Source: Rhodospirillales bacterium
GTDB taxonomy: Bacteria > Pseudomonadota > Alphaproteobacteria > Rhodospirillales > Casp-alpha2
Assembly: GCA_021775095.1 (NCBI GenBank)
Contig: JAJFII010000006.1
Location: 34,243-98,242, forward strand
Length of the DNA: 64,000 nucleotides
Reading direction: 5' to 3'
Shown: piece after piece, positions 17,149 to 27,043 of the stretch
Layout: every line of letters begins with the position of its first letter
How positions within the stretch are numbered: position 1 is the stretch's first letter
Notes under the pieces: model-generated
What the model was told of the DNA's origin: nothing
Database searches by the model: none
Seen by the model: only the letters and a program-made list of their open reading frames with translations
Translations under genes and position numbers: made by a program

Positions 17149-18261
17149 ATGCATGGTGTTGGCATTGACGTGCAGCAACTGCGGGTTGGTTACGACGGGG
17201 TTGTCGTTCTGCATGATATTGACCTGAAAATTGAGGCGGCGGAATTCGTTGCCCTGCTGGGCGCATCGGGATGCGGTAAAACAACATTGTTGCGAAGTCT
17301 TGCGGGTTTTGTAAAACCCCTCTCCGGTCGGGTTTTGGTTGAGGGTAATGACATTCTGGCTCTGCCCCCCGACCGGCGAAATATGGCGATGGTTTTTCAG
17401 TCCTACGCCCTATGGCCACATATGACCGTTCGGCAAAACATCGGTTATGGTCTGCGCCTGCGCCGGGTCGCCAAACAGTCAATCACTGAAAAGGTGGACG
17501 CCCTGCTTGAGATGTTGGGCCTGCAAGCGTTTGCCGAACGTAAAGTCCCGCAATTGTCAGGCGGCCAGCGCCAGCGGGTTGCCCTGGGTCGGGCCCTGGC
17601 CGTTGATTCACCTATTTTATTATTAGATGAACCCCTGTCAAACCTCGACGCACGCATTCGCTTGTCCATGCGCCATGAAATCCGCGCCCTTCAACAACGG
17701 TTGGGTTTGACCTGTGTGCACGTTACCCATGATCGTGAGGAAGCCATGGTCATGGCTGACCGGATTGTCATCCTCGACCAGGGACGAATTGCCCAGGTCG
17801 GCACGCCGCTGGAGGTCTATGAACGGCCACAAAGCAGTTTTGTCGCTCGTTTTATGGGCGCGGAAAACGCCATTGATCTGCAAGTGGCGCGCACCGATAA
17901 CCGGCTTTTGCTCGATGAAACCGAATTGCATAAAAAAGCAGAATTACCGATTTCCCAAACCCTCGAAGATGGCGGCGTTAACTGGCAGGCGAAGGAAACC
18001 GGCCCGGTCACCGTGCGATTTCGCTCCGATGCCGCCCATTTGCGCACCGCGGTTCCGGTTCCTGATGGTCACCTGGGCATTCAGGGGACCATCAAACAAA
18101 CAAGTTATCCCGGCGGCATTCACCGGTATGAAGTCCTCAGTCAGGGACGTTCCTTCATGATCGATGATCCCGCCCGTTATTCGACCGGCGAGGCAGTTAC
18201 CATCTGTCTGCCGGCTGAAGGTCTGCATATTTATACGCCGGACAGGGCCGCGAAGAGCTGA
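17149..18261 (+). CDS. ABC importer ATP-binding protein (PotA/UgpC/FbpC type)
   Basis: 370 residues. Walker A GASGCGKTT (about residues 40-48), Q-loop VFQSYALWPHM, signature LSGGQRQR, Walker B ILLLDEPLSNLD and switch VTHDREEA are all intact. A C-terminal TOBE-like regulatory domain fills residues 240-370. First gene of a four-gene operon behind the LacI operators. The order ATPase, binding protein, permease, permease suits a sugar, polyol, polyamine or metal importer; the LacI regulator favours a carbohydrate. Confidence 0.93.
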   Translation: MHGVGIDVQQLRVGYDGVVVLHDIDLKIEAAEFVALLGASGCGKTTLLRSLAGFVKPLSGRVLVEGNDILALPPDRRNMAMVFQSYALWPHMTVRQNIGYGLRLRRVAKQSITEKVDALLEMLGLQAFAERKVPQLSGGQRQRVALGRALAVDSPILLLDEPLSNLDARIRLSMRHEIRALQQRLGLTCVHVTHDREEAMVMADRIVILDQGRIAQVGTPLEVYERPQSSFVARFMGAENAIDLQVARTDNRLLLDETELHKKAELPISQTLEDGGVNWQAKETGPVTVRFRSDAAHLRTAVPVPDGHLGIQGTIKQTSYPGGIHRYEVLSQGRSFMIDDPARYSTGEAVTICLPAEGLHIYTPDRAAKS

Positions 18262-18329
18262 CCCCGCCGTGTGAATTCTGCACAGGCAGCAACCAGTAGA
18301 TGTGAACACAGAAAAAAAGGAAGGTAATC

Positions 18330-19478
18330 ATGTTAACAAATAAGAGATTAGTTATGGCCCTATCCACTGCGGCGTTGGTGGTATCGGCACCGGCCTCGGC
18401 ACAAACCGTATTAAACGTCGCATCCGGTGGTTCCCAGAATATGGTAGAATATATCACCGACTATCTGGGACCGATGTTTGAAAAACAAAACCCCGGCGTC
18501 AAAGTTCGGGTAACCGGAACCGGGCCCGGTGATGCCGGGTCCCAGAAGATTCTGGAAAAACTCGAAGCCCAGTCGGCCGCCGGCAAGGAGGTTTGGGATC
18601 TCGATGTTGTTGTTGCAGCCCAGAAAAAAACCGGAGAAATGGTCGAAAAAGGCTTGTTGGCCAATTACCGGTCAGAAATCTCGACCGGCAAACTGGTAAC
18701 CCGTGATACTGCAAAAACCGCGTTAGGCGTTAATGTCGATGGATACGTCATGCCGATGTTCCATAGTCAGACAGCCATTGCCTATAATCCCGATGTGGTT
18801 TCCGATCCACCGACCTCCTACGATGAATTAAGGGCCTGGACGGAAAAACATCCCAAGGCGTTCGGATATAACGGTATCAAAAACGGCATGTCGGGCCTGG
18901 CTTTTGTGGTCGGCTGGATGTACGCCTACAGTGGCGATGCGGCGACCATTCAAAACGGTCCCTATGACCCGGCCAAAAAAGCCGGCTGGTCAAAACCCCT
19001 GGCCGATCTCAAAGACTTTAACAAAAATATCTCCTTCACCCCGGGAAATGCGGGAACCCTGGACATGCTCAACCGTGGCGAGATTGTCATGGGGCCGGTC
19101 TGGGTGGATATGTTCTATTCGTGGCAGGCCGATGGTCGGGTTTCGCCAAATCTGAAACTAAAACTGTTGTCGCCGGGGATGCCGGGCCAACCCTATTATT
19201 ATGGCACCCCAACCAAAGCTGAAAACAAGGAACTGGCGAAAAAGTTCATTGAGTTGGCAACCAGCCCGAAGGTGCAGGCGGAAGGCATCGTCAATAAATT
19301 CAACTGGTATCCGGGGATCGATGCCAACCACGTTGAAGCGGCCCTGGACAAAGCCGTATGGAAAAAACTCTTTACCGATGTCACACCGGCTGATTTGGCG
19401 GCCAAGGGCAAACCCTTCCCCATTGCCCCCTATTTCGATGACATCAAAGAAGGATACGAGAAGCAGGTTTCGAACTGA
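18330..19478 (+). CDS. ABC importer extracellular solute-binding protein (family 1/6)
   Basis: 382 residues with a signal peptide ending APASA and a good ribosome site (AAGGAAGG) before ATG 18330. The mature protein opens VLNVASGGSQNMVEYITDYLGPMF and contains EKQNPGVKV and EKLEAQSAAGKEVWDLDVV, like binding proteins of the spermidine/iron/sugar group. A terminator-like hairpin follows the stop, before the permease genes. The ligand is unknown. Confidence 0.9.
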   Translation: MLTNKRLVMALSTAALVVSAPASAQTVLNVASGGSQNMVEYITDYLGPMFEKQNPGVKVRVTGTGPGDAGSQKILEKLEAQSAAGKEVWDLDVVVAAQKKTGEMVEKGLLANYRSEISTGKLVTRDTAKTALGVNVDGYVMPMFHSQTAIAYNPDVVSDPPTSYDELRAWTEKHPKAFGYNGIKNGMSGLAFVVGWMYAYSGDAATIQNGPYDPAKKAGWSKPLADLKDFNKNISFTPGNAGTLDMLNRGEIVMGPVWVDMFYSWQADGRVSPNLKLKLLSPGMPGQPYYYGTPTKAENKELAKKFIELATSPKVQAEGIVNKFNWYPGIDANHVEAALDKAVWKKLFTDVTPADLAAKGKPFPIAPYFDDIKEGYEKQVSN

Positions 19479-19492
19479 TCTGTTGGACTTTT

Positions 19493-19530
19493 GGCGGGGT
19501 GATCCCTTGGAGTTGCCCCGCCGGCTTTTT
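19493..19530 (+). terminator. Terminator-like hairpin between SBP and permease genes
   Basis: GGCGGGG (19493-19499) pairs with CCCCGCC (19516-19522), followed by TTTTT at 19526-19530. Partial termination here would make more binding protein than permease. A four-codon frame ATG-ATG-ACG-ATA-TGA (19564-19578) follows and overlaps the permease ATG. Confidence 0.7.
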
Positions 19531-19574
19531 AAAACACTTCCCCCGGGGCCGCCGGGAAAAGGCATGATGACGAT

Positions 19575-20435
19575 ATGAGTAATGAAACGATATCAGTGGG
19601 TCCGGGTCGGACCACCGCCCTCCTCCTGGTGGCACCGTCGCTGTTGATGATCGGGTTCCTGTTTCTTTATCCCTTCGCCTATTCGGTCCTATCGGCATTT
19701 GTCGATAACGGAACCGGTGATTGGCACGTCGCCAATTTTATCAAAGCCGTTGATTTTTATTCCAATGACATTCTGTTCACGATCATCATTGTCCTGCTGT
19801 CGACGGTTTTGATTGGGTTTTTTGCAATCGCCATCGCCGGTTATTTGACCCTCGGTGAAAACCGTTTTGCGGTTTCCCTGCTGCGCTGGTTATACCGGTG
19901 GCCGCTGTTTATTCCGTTTATCGTCAGCGCCCAGTTAATGCGAACCTTCCTCGCCAAGAACGGCATGATGAATAACATGCTGGTCGGGTCCGGTCTCATG
20001 GAACCCTTATCCGCTGTCAGTTTTTTGGACTGGCGCGGCATTGTCATCACCTTCGTGTGGAAACAGACGCCGTTTGTCACCCTGCTGGTCGCCGGCGCCA
20101 TGGCATCCCTCGACCGGACGACAATCGAAGCCGGGCGTAACCTGGGCGCATCGCGGTTGCGCGTGCTGATTGAATTGGTCGTGCCGCAGGTTGCGACAAC
20201 CCTGATGGTCGGGCTGATCCTGTCCTACGTTGTTATGTTGTCTGTCCTGTCGGTACCGCTGATGATCAATGCCCAGTCGCCAACCATGCTGACGGTCGAT
20301 ATGGCCTGGCGCATTAATTCCTACGGCGACTACGGCATTGCCAATGCCCTGGGCATCATGTCGTACCTGTTCACCGGAATTGTCGCCTGGTTTTACCTGC
20401 GCCAAAGCCTCAAGGAAAAGGGGGCGATGAAATGA
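19575..20435 (+). CDS. ABC importer permease 1
   Basis: 286 residues, six membrane segments. The cytoplasmic coupling (EAA) loop reads TIEAGRNLGASRLRVLIELVVPQ near residues 178-200. ATG 19575 overlaps the TGA of a four-codon frame, which hints at coupled initiation. Its stop overlaps the next permease start by four bases. It pairs with the 20432 product and the 17149 ATPase to form the importer. Confidence 0.92.
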   Translation: MSNETISVGPGRTTALLLVAPSLLMIGFLFLYPFAYSVLSAFVDNGTGDWHVANFIKAVDFYSNDILFTIIIVLLSTVLIGFFAIAIAGYLTLGENRFAVSLLRWLYRWPLFIPFIVSAQLMRTFLAKNGMMNNMLVGSGLMEPLSAVSFLDWRGIVITFVWKQTPFVTLLVAGAMASLDRTTIEAGRNLGASRLRVLIELVVPQVATTLMVGLILSYVVMLSVLSVPLMINAQSPTMLTVDMAWRINSYGDYGIANALGIMSYLFTGIVAWFYLRQSLKEKGAMK

Positions 20436-21256
20436 TCCCGTCCGACATCGTGGCGCGATCCCTGGCCCTTGCCGCGCGGGTGCTTGCCATCGGCGGATTG
20501 GCCTTTGTGATCTTTGGGCCGATAACCAATATGCTTTTGTGGTCGGTTGCCGAAGTTTGGTATTACCCGCACAAACTGCCCCTGGAATGGGGGTTTGCCT
20601 TTTGGGAACGGGTTTTCCGGCCCCAGGGAAACGCCATGGAATCCCTGTTCAGCAGTATTTCCATTGCCCTGCTGACGGTTGTCGTCAGTTTGACCGTCGC
20701 CATTCCGGCCGGTTATGCCCTGGCCCGCGGCCGCCTGCCCATGCGGTATCTGATCATGTTATTGTTTTTGCTGCCGCAGGCCTTTCCCGCTGTCGCCGTC
20801 CATATGAATGTGGCGCGTATTTTTTATGGATGGAGCCTAACCGGGACCACCACCGGCGTTGTGCTTGTCCATGCCAGCCAGGGCATGGTTTTCGCCGTGT
20901 GGATTGCGACGGCGGCGTTTTCGGCGGTCGACGGTGAACTCGAGGCCGCCGCCCGAAATATCGGCGCGTCCCGTTGGCAAGCCTTTAGAGATGTCACCCT
21001 GCCGCTGGCCCTGCCCGGTATTCTGGCCAGCGCAATATTTGTCTTTTTGATCTCCATGGACGAATTTACCGGAACCTATTTTGTCGGTGCGCCGGATATC
21101 ATCACCTTACCCATGCTGCTGTTCACGTCGAGCATGGAGGGCAATTATCAGATCGCTTCCATCTCGTCACTTATTTTGCTGGTGCCGTCCGTCGCCTTTA
21201 TGTTTGTCATCGAAAGGTTCTTAAAAGCTGACGTTTTGGCGAAAGTCGGTGGGTAG
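20432..21256 (+). CDS. ABC importer permease 2
   Basis: 274 residues, six membrane segments, with coupling loop LEAAARNIGASRWQAFRDVTLPLALPG. It starts inside the stop of the first permease gene (ATGA) and completes the importer operon. The gene converges on the sulfite reductase operon, whose last stop is at 21293. Confidence 0.92.
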   Translation: MIPSDIVARSLALAARVLAIGGLAFVIFGPITNMLLWSVAEVWYYPHKLPLEWGFAFWERVFRPQGNAMESLFSSISIALLTVVVSLTVAIPAGYALARGRLPMRYLIMLLFLLPQAFPAVAVHMNVARIFYGWSLTGTTTGVVLVHASQGMVFAVWIATAAFSAVDGELEAAARNIGASRWQAFRDVTLPLALPGILASAIFVFLISMDEFTGTYFVGAPDIITLPMLLFTSSMEGNYQIASISSLILLVPSVAFMFVIERFLKADVLAKVGG

Positions 21257-21292
21257 GGAAATCGCCGGGCCCGGAACATCGGGCGCTGTCAA

Positions 21293-21799
21293 TTAACCAC
21301 CAGTTGCCGCCATCCGTTGTTGCCGCAGGGACATGATCGGTTCGGCCCCGTCGGCGGCCACCTGATAGGGCGCGGAGAAGTTGGAAACGGTTGCCTGCCA
21401 ATGGGCTTCCGTTTCTCCGGATTTCACTTCCAAGGCGTTGAAACCACAACGTTTCATGTTCCCATATTGATCCCTGAGCACATTGCCGACGGCCCGGATC
21501 TCGCCGGTAAACCCGTAGCGGTGCAGCAGCCGGGCATAGGAATAACCCCGGCCATTGGTGAACGCCGGAAACTCGATGGCGACCAGGGCCAGTTCGGTCA
21601 GGTCCTCTTTGATTTGCTCGGGTGATTGATCGGCCGTCAGCCGAACCCCGACGGAATCTGTCCGGGCCATGAGCGCTGCCCGATCGCGCTGCCAGCGCGC
21701 CAGGGAAACGACAATGGCGCCGACCTTGGGGAGGGCGATGGAATCGTCCAGGTAGAGCCAGCTGTCGTTGACAATTTTACCATCCTTAAGCAGCGGCAT
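21293..21799 (-). CDS. DUF934 protein of the sulfite reductase operon
   Basis: 168 residues. The family pattern is visible in GRGYSYARLLHRYGFTGEIRAVGNVLRDQ at about residues 87-115, followed by MKRCGFNALEV. DUF934 proteins are consistently coded next to ferredoxin-type sulfite reductase in proteobacteria, but their molecular role is undefined. ATG 21799 is chosen: it overlaps the reductase 3' end by 14 bases, giving the expected length, while the extension to 21895 is purely overlap. Confidence 0.88.
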   Translation of the reverse strand: MPLLKDGKIVNDSWLYLDDSIALPKVGAIVVSLARWQRDRAALMARTDSVGVRLTADQSPEQIKEDLTELALVAIEFPAFTNGRGYSYARLLHRYGFTGEIRAVGNVLRDQYGNMKRCGFNALEVKSGETEAHWQATVSNFSAPYQVAADGAEPIMSLRQQRMAATGG

Positions 21800-23456
21800 C
21801 GAGTTTCTCCGGGTACAGACGGGATTTAAAGGGGGCCGCACCAACACGGCGGTAGGTATCGAGGAAACGTTCTTTATCAAGACGTAATTCAACAAACAGG
21901 CTGATCACGGATTCCAGGGCATCGACCACGGTTTCCGAGGAAAACGCCGGACCGATAATGCTACCAATGGCGGCGTCTTCCGCACCGCTGCCACCCAACG
22001 TGATCTGGTAATATTCTTCGCCCCGGCGATCGACCCCCAACAAACCAATGTGGCCGACGTGATGGTGACCACAGGCGTTGATGCAGCCCGATATCTTGAG
22101 TTTTAACTCGCCCAGATCAAACTGTTGATCGAGATCCGCATACCGTTTGGAAATGCGCTGTGCCAGGGGGATGGCCCGGGCGTTGGCCAGGGCGCAATAA
22201 TCCAGTCCCGGGCAGGCAATCATGTCGCTGACTTTGCCGATATTGGGCATCGCCAGGCCGATTTCCGCAAGTTCCTGCCAAAGTTCAAACAGCTCTGACT
22301 GTTTGACGTGGGCAAACACCAAGTTTTGTTCATGGGTCGCGCGGATTTCATCGAAACTGTAAGTTTCCGCCAAATCCGCCAGATCCTCCATTTGATCGGC
22401 GGTGATATCGCCGGGCGGCAGGCCTTCGGGTTTTAAAGATATGTTGACGATCCGATATCCGGGTTCGCGGTGGGCGACCACGTTGCCGGTTACCCAACGG
22501 GCAAATTCCGGGTTTTCAAACTTTTTCGTCTCAAAACTGCGGTCGATGGCGTCCAGTTGTTCGAACGGCGGCGGCGCGAAATAAGACCGAATACGGGCCA
22601 CTTCGTCGTCCGGTACCTTTAAGGCGCTGTCTCTGATTTCCCGCCATTCGGCTTCGACTTTCGCCTTTAACTCATCAATCCCCGTTTCGTGCACCAGGAT
22701 TTTGATCCGTGCCTTGTATTTATTGTCGCGCCGACCGTACATGTTGTAAACCCTGAGCACCGCTTCCAGATAAGACAACAGGTCCTGTTGTGGGACAAAC
22801 TCATTAAAAACCTTGCCGATCATTGGCGTGCGGCCAAGCCCGCCGCCCACCCAGACCTGAAAACCGGTCTCGCCGGCATCGTTCTTTTTGAGGATCAATC
22901 CAATATCATGGAAACGGATAACCGCCCGGTCAAAGTCAGAAGCCGAGACGGCTATTTTGAATTTGCGGCCCAGATAGGTGAACTCCGGATGCAGGGTTGA
23001 CCATTGGCGGACAATTTCCGCCCAGATCCGCGAGTCGTCAACTTCGTCTGCCACTGCGCCGGCGTACGGGTCGGCGGTGACGTTGCGGATGCAATTGCCG
23101 CTGGTCTGGATGGCGTGCATTTCCACGTCGGCCAGTTCGGCCAGCAAATCCGGTACCTGATCGAGTTTCGGCCAGTTGAACTGGATGTTTTGACGGGTCG
23201 TGAAGTGGCCATAACCGCGGTCATAGGTCCGGGCAATATGGGCCAGTTTGCGCATTTGCACCGATGAGAAAGTGCCGTAGGGAATGGCGACCCGTAACAT
23301 ATAGGCGTGGAGCTGCAAATAAAGGCCGTTCATCAGGCGCAGCGGGCGAAATTCCTCCTCCGACATTTCACCGGACAGGCGCCGGGCGACCTGCCCACGA
23401 AACTCGGTAACCCGCTCGTTTACAAAATTGCGATCAAATTCATCGTATCGGTACAT
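21786..23456 (-). CDS. cysI: Ferredoxin-type sulfite reductase hemoprotein
   Basis: 556 residues, the normal length. The siroheme/[4Fe-4S] ligands are present as CPGLDYC (C415, C421) and GCINACG (C458, C462). The siroheme-binding arginine pattern appears in TTRQNIQFNW, and TSGNCIRNVTADPYAG matches the conserved first half-repeat. It reduces sulfite to sulfide in the cytoplasm for cysteine synthesis. The neighbours DUF2849 and DUF934 support sulfite over nitrite as substrate. It begins three bases after the DUF2849 stop. Confidence 0.92.
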   Translation of the reverse strand: MYRYDEFDRNFVNERVTEFRGQVARRLSGEMSEEEFRPLRLMNGLYLQLHAYMLRVAIPYGTFSSVQMRKLAHIARTYDRGYGHFTTRQNIQFNWPKLDQVPDLLAELADVEMHAIQTSGNCIRNVTADPYAGAVADEVDDSRIWAEIVRQWSTLHPEFTYLGRKFKIAVSASDFDRAVIRFHDIGLILKKNDAGETGFQVWVGGGLGRTPMIGKVFNEFVPQQDLLSYLEAVLRVYNMYGRRDNKYKARIKILVHETGIDELKAKVEAEWREIRDSALKVPDDEVARIRSYFAPPPFEQLDAIDRSFETKKFENPEFARWVTGNVVAHREPGYRIVNISLKPEGLPPGDITADQMEDLADLAETYSFDEIRATHEQNLVFAHVKQSELFELWQELAEIGLAMPNIGKVSDMIACPGLDYCALANARAIPLAQRISKRYADLDQQFDLGELKLKISGCINACGHHHVGHIGLLGVDRRGEEYYQITLGGSGAEDAAIGSIIGPAFSSETVVDALESVISLFVELRLDKERFLDTYRRVGAAPFKSRLYPEKLDAAA

Positions 23457-23459
23457 GGG

Positions 23460-23813
23460 TTAACCAACTCCGTTGAAGTAGACGGGAGAAACATCGTCCA
23501 AATGGGTCAAATGCCCGGGAATGTCCTGGCGGGCAAAATCGGCGTGGGTCGACGGGCCGTAGGCACGAATGCGTTCACGGTAACGAACCGGGCGAATATC
23601 GCCTGTGTCCGTTTCGGTAACTTCAATCTCGTAGGGACCGACAACGATCTTCGCCTGTTCAGCCGCATTGGCCAAAACCAGGCGGTTATCCAGTTCACTG
23701 CCAGCCTTTAACAATTGCGCGTCGAGGATTGAATCCGCCCAGCTGCCGTCTTCTGCCAGGAAAACAACCAGACCATCCTTAAGACGATTTGCGGTGATCA
23801 CTTGCCGTGTCAT
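23460..23813 (-). CDS. DUF2849 protein of the sulfite reductase operon
   Basis: 117 residues. It opens TRQVITANRLKDGLVVFLAEDGSW, the standard N-terminus of DUF2849, and a short acidic C-terminal half follows. These proteins are found in front of sulfite reductase genes in alphaproteobacteria; no activity is established. First gene of the operon 23813-21293. The A+T-rich gap upstream (23814-24054) must hold its promoter and inverted repeats. Confidence 0.88.
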   Translation of the reverse strand: MTRQVITANRLKDGLVVFLAEDGSWADSILDAQLLKAGSELDNRLVLANAAEQAKIVVGPYEIEVTETDTGDIRPVRYRERIRAYGPSTHADFARQDIPGHLTHLDDVSPVYFNGVG

Positions 23814-23907
23814 TTTTCGTTCCTTTTCGATATATCAACCGGCGCATTTTGATATTTAAGCAGTCATGCGCGGTGAACAAGAGTTAATAACAACATAAAT
23901 ATGGGTT

Positions 23908-23953
23908 AAATTAATTAAATAGTCAATTAATTTGTATAATAAAATAATATACA
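23908..23953. promoter_or_regulatory. A+T-rich inverted repeats between cysI operon and acr3
   Basis: AAATTAATT (23908-23916) and AATTAATTT (23925-23933) are exact complements around an eight-base spacer. Just beyond, TGTAT (23933-) and ATACA (-23953) form a second, looser symmetry. The position between two divergent genes suggests operators or overlapping promoters; the regulator is unknown. Confidence 0.5.
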
Positions 23954-24054
23954 TTTAAAATTAGTATTTAAAACGCTCCGCCGTCTATGGTTGTGTCCGT
24001 TGCGGCCTGTTATCTTGCCGCGCAACACCACCTGCCACAGGAAACGCGATTTTT

Positions 24055-25131
24055 ATGAACACGGAACCAACGACCCCCTCCCGAGCCACCGTCGCCATCG
24101 GCTTTTTTGAACGGTGGTTGTCCCTGTGGGTGGCTTTTTGCATTGTCGCCGGAATCGGCCTCGGCAATTTTGCCAGTGGCCTGTTCCAGTTCCTCGCAAA
24201 AATTGAATATGCATCGGTTAATCTGGTTGTTGCCGTTCTGGTTTGGGCAATGATTTATCCAATGATGGTCAATGTGGATTTTTCCAGCCTGCGCCATATC
24301 GGCGAACGGCCCAAGGGACTGGTGATCACGGCGGTTATCAATTGGTTGATTAAACCGTTTACCATGGCGGCCCTCGGGATTTTGTTTTTCGAAGGATTGT
24401 TTGCCGACTATATCGACCCGAAAAACGCCAGCGAATATATCGCCGGGTTAATTTTGTTAGGTGCTGCGCCGTGCACGGCCATGGTTTTTGTCTGGTCGCA
24501 AATGACCAAGGGCGACCCCGCCTATACGCTCGTACAGGTGTCGCTCAACGACGTGATTATGATTTTTGCCTTCGCCCCGATTGTCGCGTTACTGTTGGGC
24601 ATAACCGATATCCTCATTCCCTGGGAAACCCTGCTGCTGTCCGTTGTGCTTTATGTGGTGATCCCGCTGATCGCCGGTGCTTTGACCCGCAAATTTCTGC
24701 TGGCGCGGGCCCGGGCCGGCCAGGAAGCGGCCCGGATCGACCGCTTTTCCGCCGCCGTTAAACCATTTTCGGTGATCGGGTTGTTGGTCACCGTGGTTTT
24801 GCTGTTCGGGTTTCAGGGCAAGGTCATATTGGCCCAACCCTTTCTCATCGCGCTGATTGCCGTGCCACTGATCGTCCAGTCCTACGGCATCTTTGCCATC
24901 GCCTACGCCGCCGCCTGGCTGTGGAAGGTCCCGCACAGGGTCGCCGCCCCCTGCGCCCTGATCGGAACCTCAAATTTTTTCGAACTGGCCGTCGCCGTTG
25001 CGATCAGCCTGTTCGGTCTCAATTCCGGTGCCGCCCTGACCACCGTGGTTGGGGTTTTGGTGGAGGTCCCGGTGATGTTGTCCCTGGTCGCCTTCGCCAA
25101 CCGCACCAAACGGCATTTTCCGGCACAGTGA
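24055..25131 (+). CDS. acr3: Acr3-family arsenite efflux permease
   Basis: 358 residues, ten membrane segments. Family marks are [20 protein letters not shown] at the start, [20 protein letters not shown], the substrate cysteine in [16 protein letters not shown] at about residue 140, and [18 protein letters not shown] near the end. It exports arsenite (or antimonite) using the proton gradient. No arsR or arsC lies nearby, so regulation is not obvious. It is divergent from the sulfite reductase operon. Confidence 0.9.
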   Translation: MNTEPTTPSRATVAIGFFERWLSLWVAFCIVAGIGLGNFASGLFQFLAKIEYASVNLVVAVLVWAMIYPMMVNVDFSSLRHIGERPKGLVITAVINWLIKPFTMAALGILFFEGLFADYIDPKNASEYIAGLILLGAAPCTAMVFVWSQMTKGDPAYTLVQVSLNDVIMIFAFAPIVALLLGITDILIPWETLLLSVVLYVVIPLIAGALTRKFLLARARAGQEAARIDRFSAAVKPFSVIGLLVTVVLLFGFQGKVILAQPFLIALIAVPLIVQSYGIFAIAYAAAWLWKVPHRVAAPCALIGTSNFFELAVAVAISLFGLNSGAALTTVVGVLVEVPVMLSLVAFANRTKRHFPAQ

Positions 25132-25174
25132 ACGCCGCTTCAAGGACGGCAAAATCCGGCTCAGACAGGGCCGA

Positions 25175-26512
25175 TTAATCGGTTTCCCCTAAAAGTTTTT
25201 TCGCCACCCGAAACAGATCCGCGTCGCCGCCCCGGCGGCCAATGAGTTGTACGCCAATGGGCATGCCGTTGGGCCCGGTCATCAGCGGTAGCGATAACGT
25301 CGGCACCCCCATCAGGGTCCACATGCGCTGGAACGCGGCATTGCCCGTCGATTTCAATCCCAGCGGCGCTTCGCCGGTGGCCGACGCGGTGATCATGGCA
25401 TCGTGGTGGCCCAGCAACTGGTCAACGGCATGATTGAGAGAACCGACCAATTCGGTGGCTTCCACGTAAGATTCCGCCGAAATATCGCGCCCGGCCTCGA
25501 CCCGTTCTTGGGTTTCCACCATTAAATGGTCGCGGTGGTCGAGATAATAGGACGACAGATTGTGCCACAGGCTGACATCCATAACCGTGCTGTGGGCGTC
25601 CAAGGCCCGGTCGAAAATGCCACCCAGTTCGACTTCCTGGGCACGCTCTCCCAAACCGCGCAGATAGGTTTGCATGACCGGTTCCAGATGATCCTCGGCC
25701 AGGGCCCAGGGCGGGCCTTTGACAAAGGCCAGTTTCAGCGGTGCCGATGACAGTGTTTCGTTCAGGGCGTCCAGCAGAGCGGCACCACAAGGGGCCTGCA
25801 TGTCGAAATCCGCCGGGTCAAAAACCATCAGGCTGTCGGCGATCATTGCCAGGTCTCTTAAGCTATTGCCATAAACCCCTAGATGATCGAGCGGGCGGGA
25901 AATGATAAACACCCCCTTGCGCGAGATCCGCCCATAGGTCGGTTTGTAACCATAAACCCCACAATAAGACGCCGGGCGCAACACCGAACCACCGGTTTGC
26001 GAGCCGATCGCCAGCGGGACCATGTGATCGGCCACGGCAGCCGCCGATCCCGACGAGGATCCACCCGGTGTGCGTTTGGCATCGTGCGGGTTGGTGGTGC
26101 CCCGTTGACCAGTCAGAGCAAATTCCGTCGTGATGGTTTTGCCCAGAATAACCGCCCCGGCGGCGCGCAACAGGGAGACCACCGTTGCATCATTAGCTGG
26201 CCGGCGCCCGCGAAAGTGATCCGATCCACATTCCGTCGGCATATCCCGGGTGTCGATAATGTCTTTTAATCCCACCGGAACCCCGTGCAAAGGACCCAGA
26301 TCGCCGCCGCCGGCCTGGTGTTTGTCGGCTTTTTGTGCTTGCTGGATGGCCCGTCCCGGGTCGAGGAAAGCCCACGCTTTGACTACGCTGTCGCGCTCAT
26401 GGATCCGTTGCAGGCAAGCCCGGACAAGCTGTTCGGAGGTGGCGGTTCCTTGGGCTATGGCCGCCGCCATTTCGCTCGCATTCATGGTATGTTGGGCACT
26501 GGGCTCGGCCAT
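25175..26512 (-). CDS. Amidase (amidase-signature family)
   Basis: 445 residues. The signature core is intact: the catalytic lysine in VPVGLKDIIDT, the GGSSSGSAAAVADHMVPLAIGS block, and GGSVLRPASYCGVYGYKPT. Such enzymes hydrolyse amides in the cytoplasm; the substrate cannot be told. AAGGGAG lies nine bases before ATG 26512, so this start is taken over the upstream ATG at 26539. Divergent from the thioesterase gene with 57 bases between. Confidence 0.9.
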   Translation of the reverse strand: MAEPSAQHTMNASEMAAAIAQGTATSEQLVRACLQRIHERDSVVKAWAFLDPGRAIQQAQKADKHQAGGGDLGPLHGVPVGLKDIIDTRDMPTECGSDHFRGRRPANDATVVSLLRAAGAVILGKTITTEFALTGQRGTTNPHDAKRTPGGSSSGSAAAVADHMVPLAIGSQTGGSVLRPASYCGVYGYKPTYGRISRKGVFIISRPLDHLGVYGNSLRDLAMIADSLMVFDPADFDMQAPCGAALLDALNETLSSAPLKLAFVKGPPWALAEDHLEPVMQTYLRGLGERAQEVELGGIFDRALDAHSTVMDVSLWHNLSSYYLDHRDHLMVETQERVEAGRDISAESYVEATELVGSLNHAVDQLLGHHDAMITASATGEAPLGLKSTGNAAFQRMWTLMGVPTLSLPLMTGPNGMPIGVQLIGRRGGDADLFRVAKKLLGETD

Positions 26513-26569
26513 CTGTGGTTCTCCCTTAGGCGGTTGCAATTGCCACGTTTTACGGGCAAAAGTCTTGGC

Positions 26570-27037
26570 ATGGAAAACGATACACTTGATTTACGGAGCC
26601 GGACAAGTTTTCGCTTCTGGACCCCGGTAACCATCCGGTTTTCGGACCAGGATCCGCTGGGCCATGTCAACAACGTGGCTTACGCCGCTTATATAGAAGC
26701 GGCGCGGACGATGTTCCTGGGCGGCCTGCTGGATCCGGATGAAAACCCCGGCATTGATTTTATCCTGGCCCGGGTGGTCATCGATTACCTCAAAGAAACC
26801 CACTATCCGGGCACGGTTGATGTGGGCGGGCGGGTTTTGCGTCTGGGAACCAAATCCATAACCACCGGGTATGGGGTTTTTAGTGGCGACACTTGTGTGG
26901 CGACCTGCGAAAGTGTAAACGTGTTTTTTTCATCAGTGGAACGCAACACCGTGGCAATTCCCGATGGGGTGCGCAAAAACCTCGAAACGGACCCCATGCA
27001 GGAACACAACAGACGCGGATATGTGCGGGGATATTAA
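26570..27037 (+). CDS. Hotdog-fold acyl-CoA thioesterase (4HBT/YbgC type)
   Basis: 155 residues. The family motif FSDQDPLGHVNNVAYAAYIEAAR (about residues 24-46) carries the catalytic aspartate, and VVIDYLKETHYPGTVDVGGRV forms the following strands. It hydrolyses an acyl- or aroyl-CoA. ATG 26570 is used; the longer frame to 26285 overlaps the amidase gene on the other strand. Six bases separate it from the dehydrogenase gene, so the two are co-transcribed. Confidence 0.88.
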   Translation: MENDTLDLRSRTSFRFWTPVTIRFSDQDPLGHVNNVAYAAYIEAARTMFLGGLLDPDENPGIDFILARVVIDYLKETHYPGTVDVGGRVLRLGTKSITTGYGVFSGDTCVATCESVNVFFSSVERNTVAIPDGVRKNLETDPMQEHNRRGYVRGY

Positions 27038-27043
27038 GTAAGC

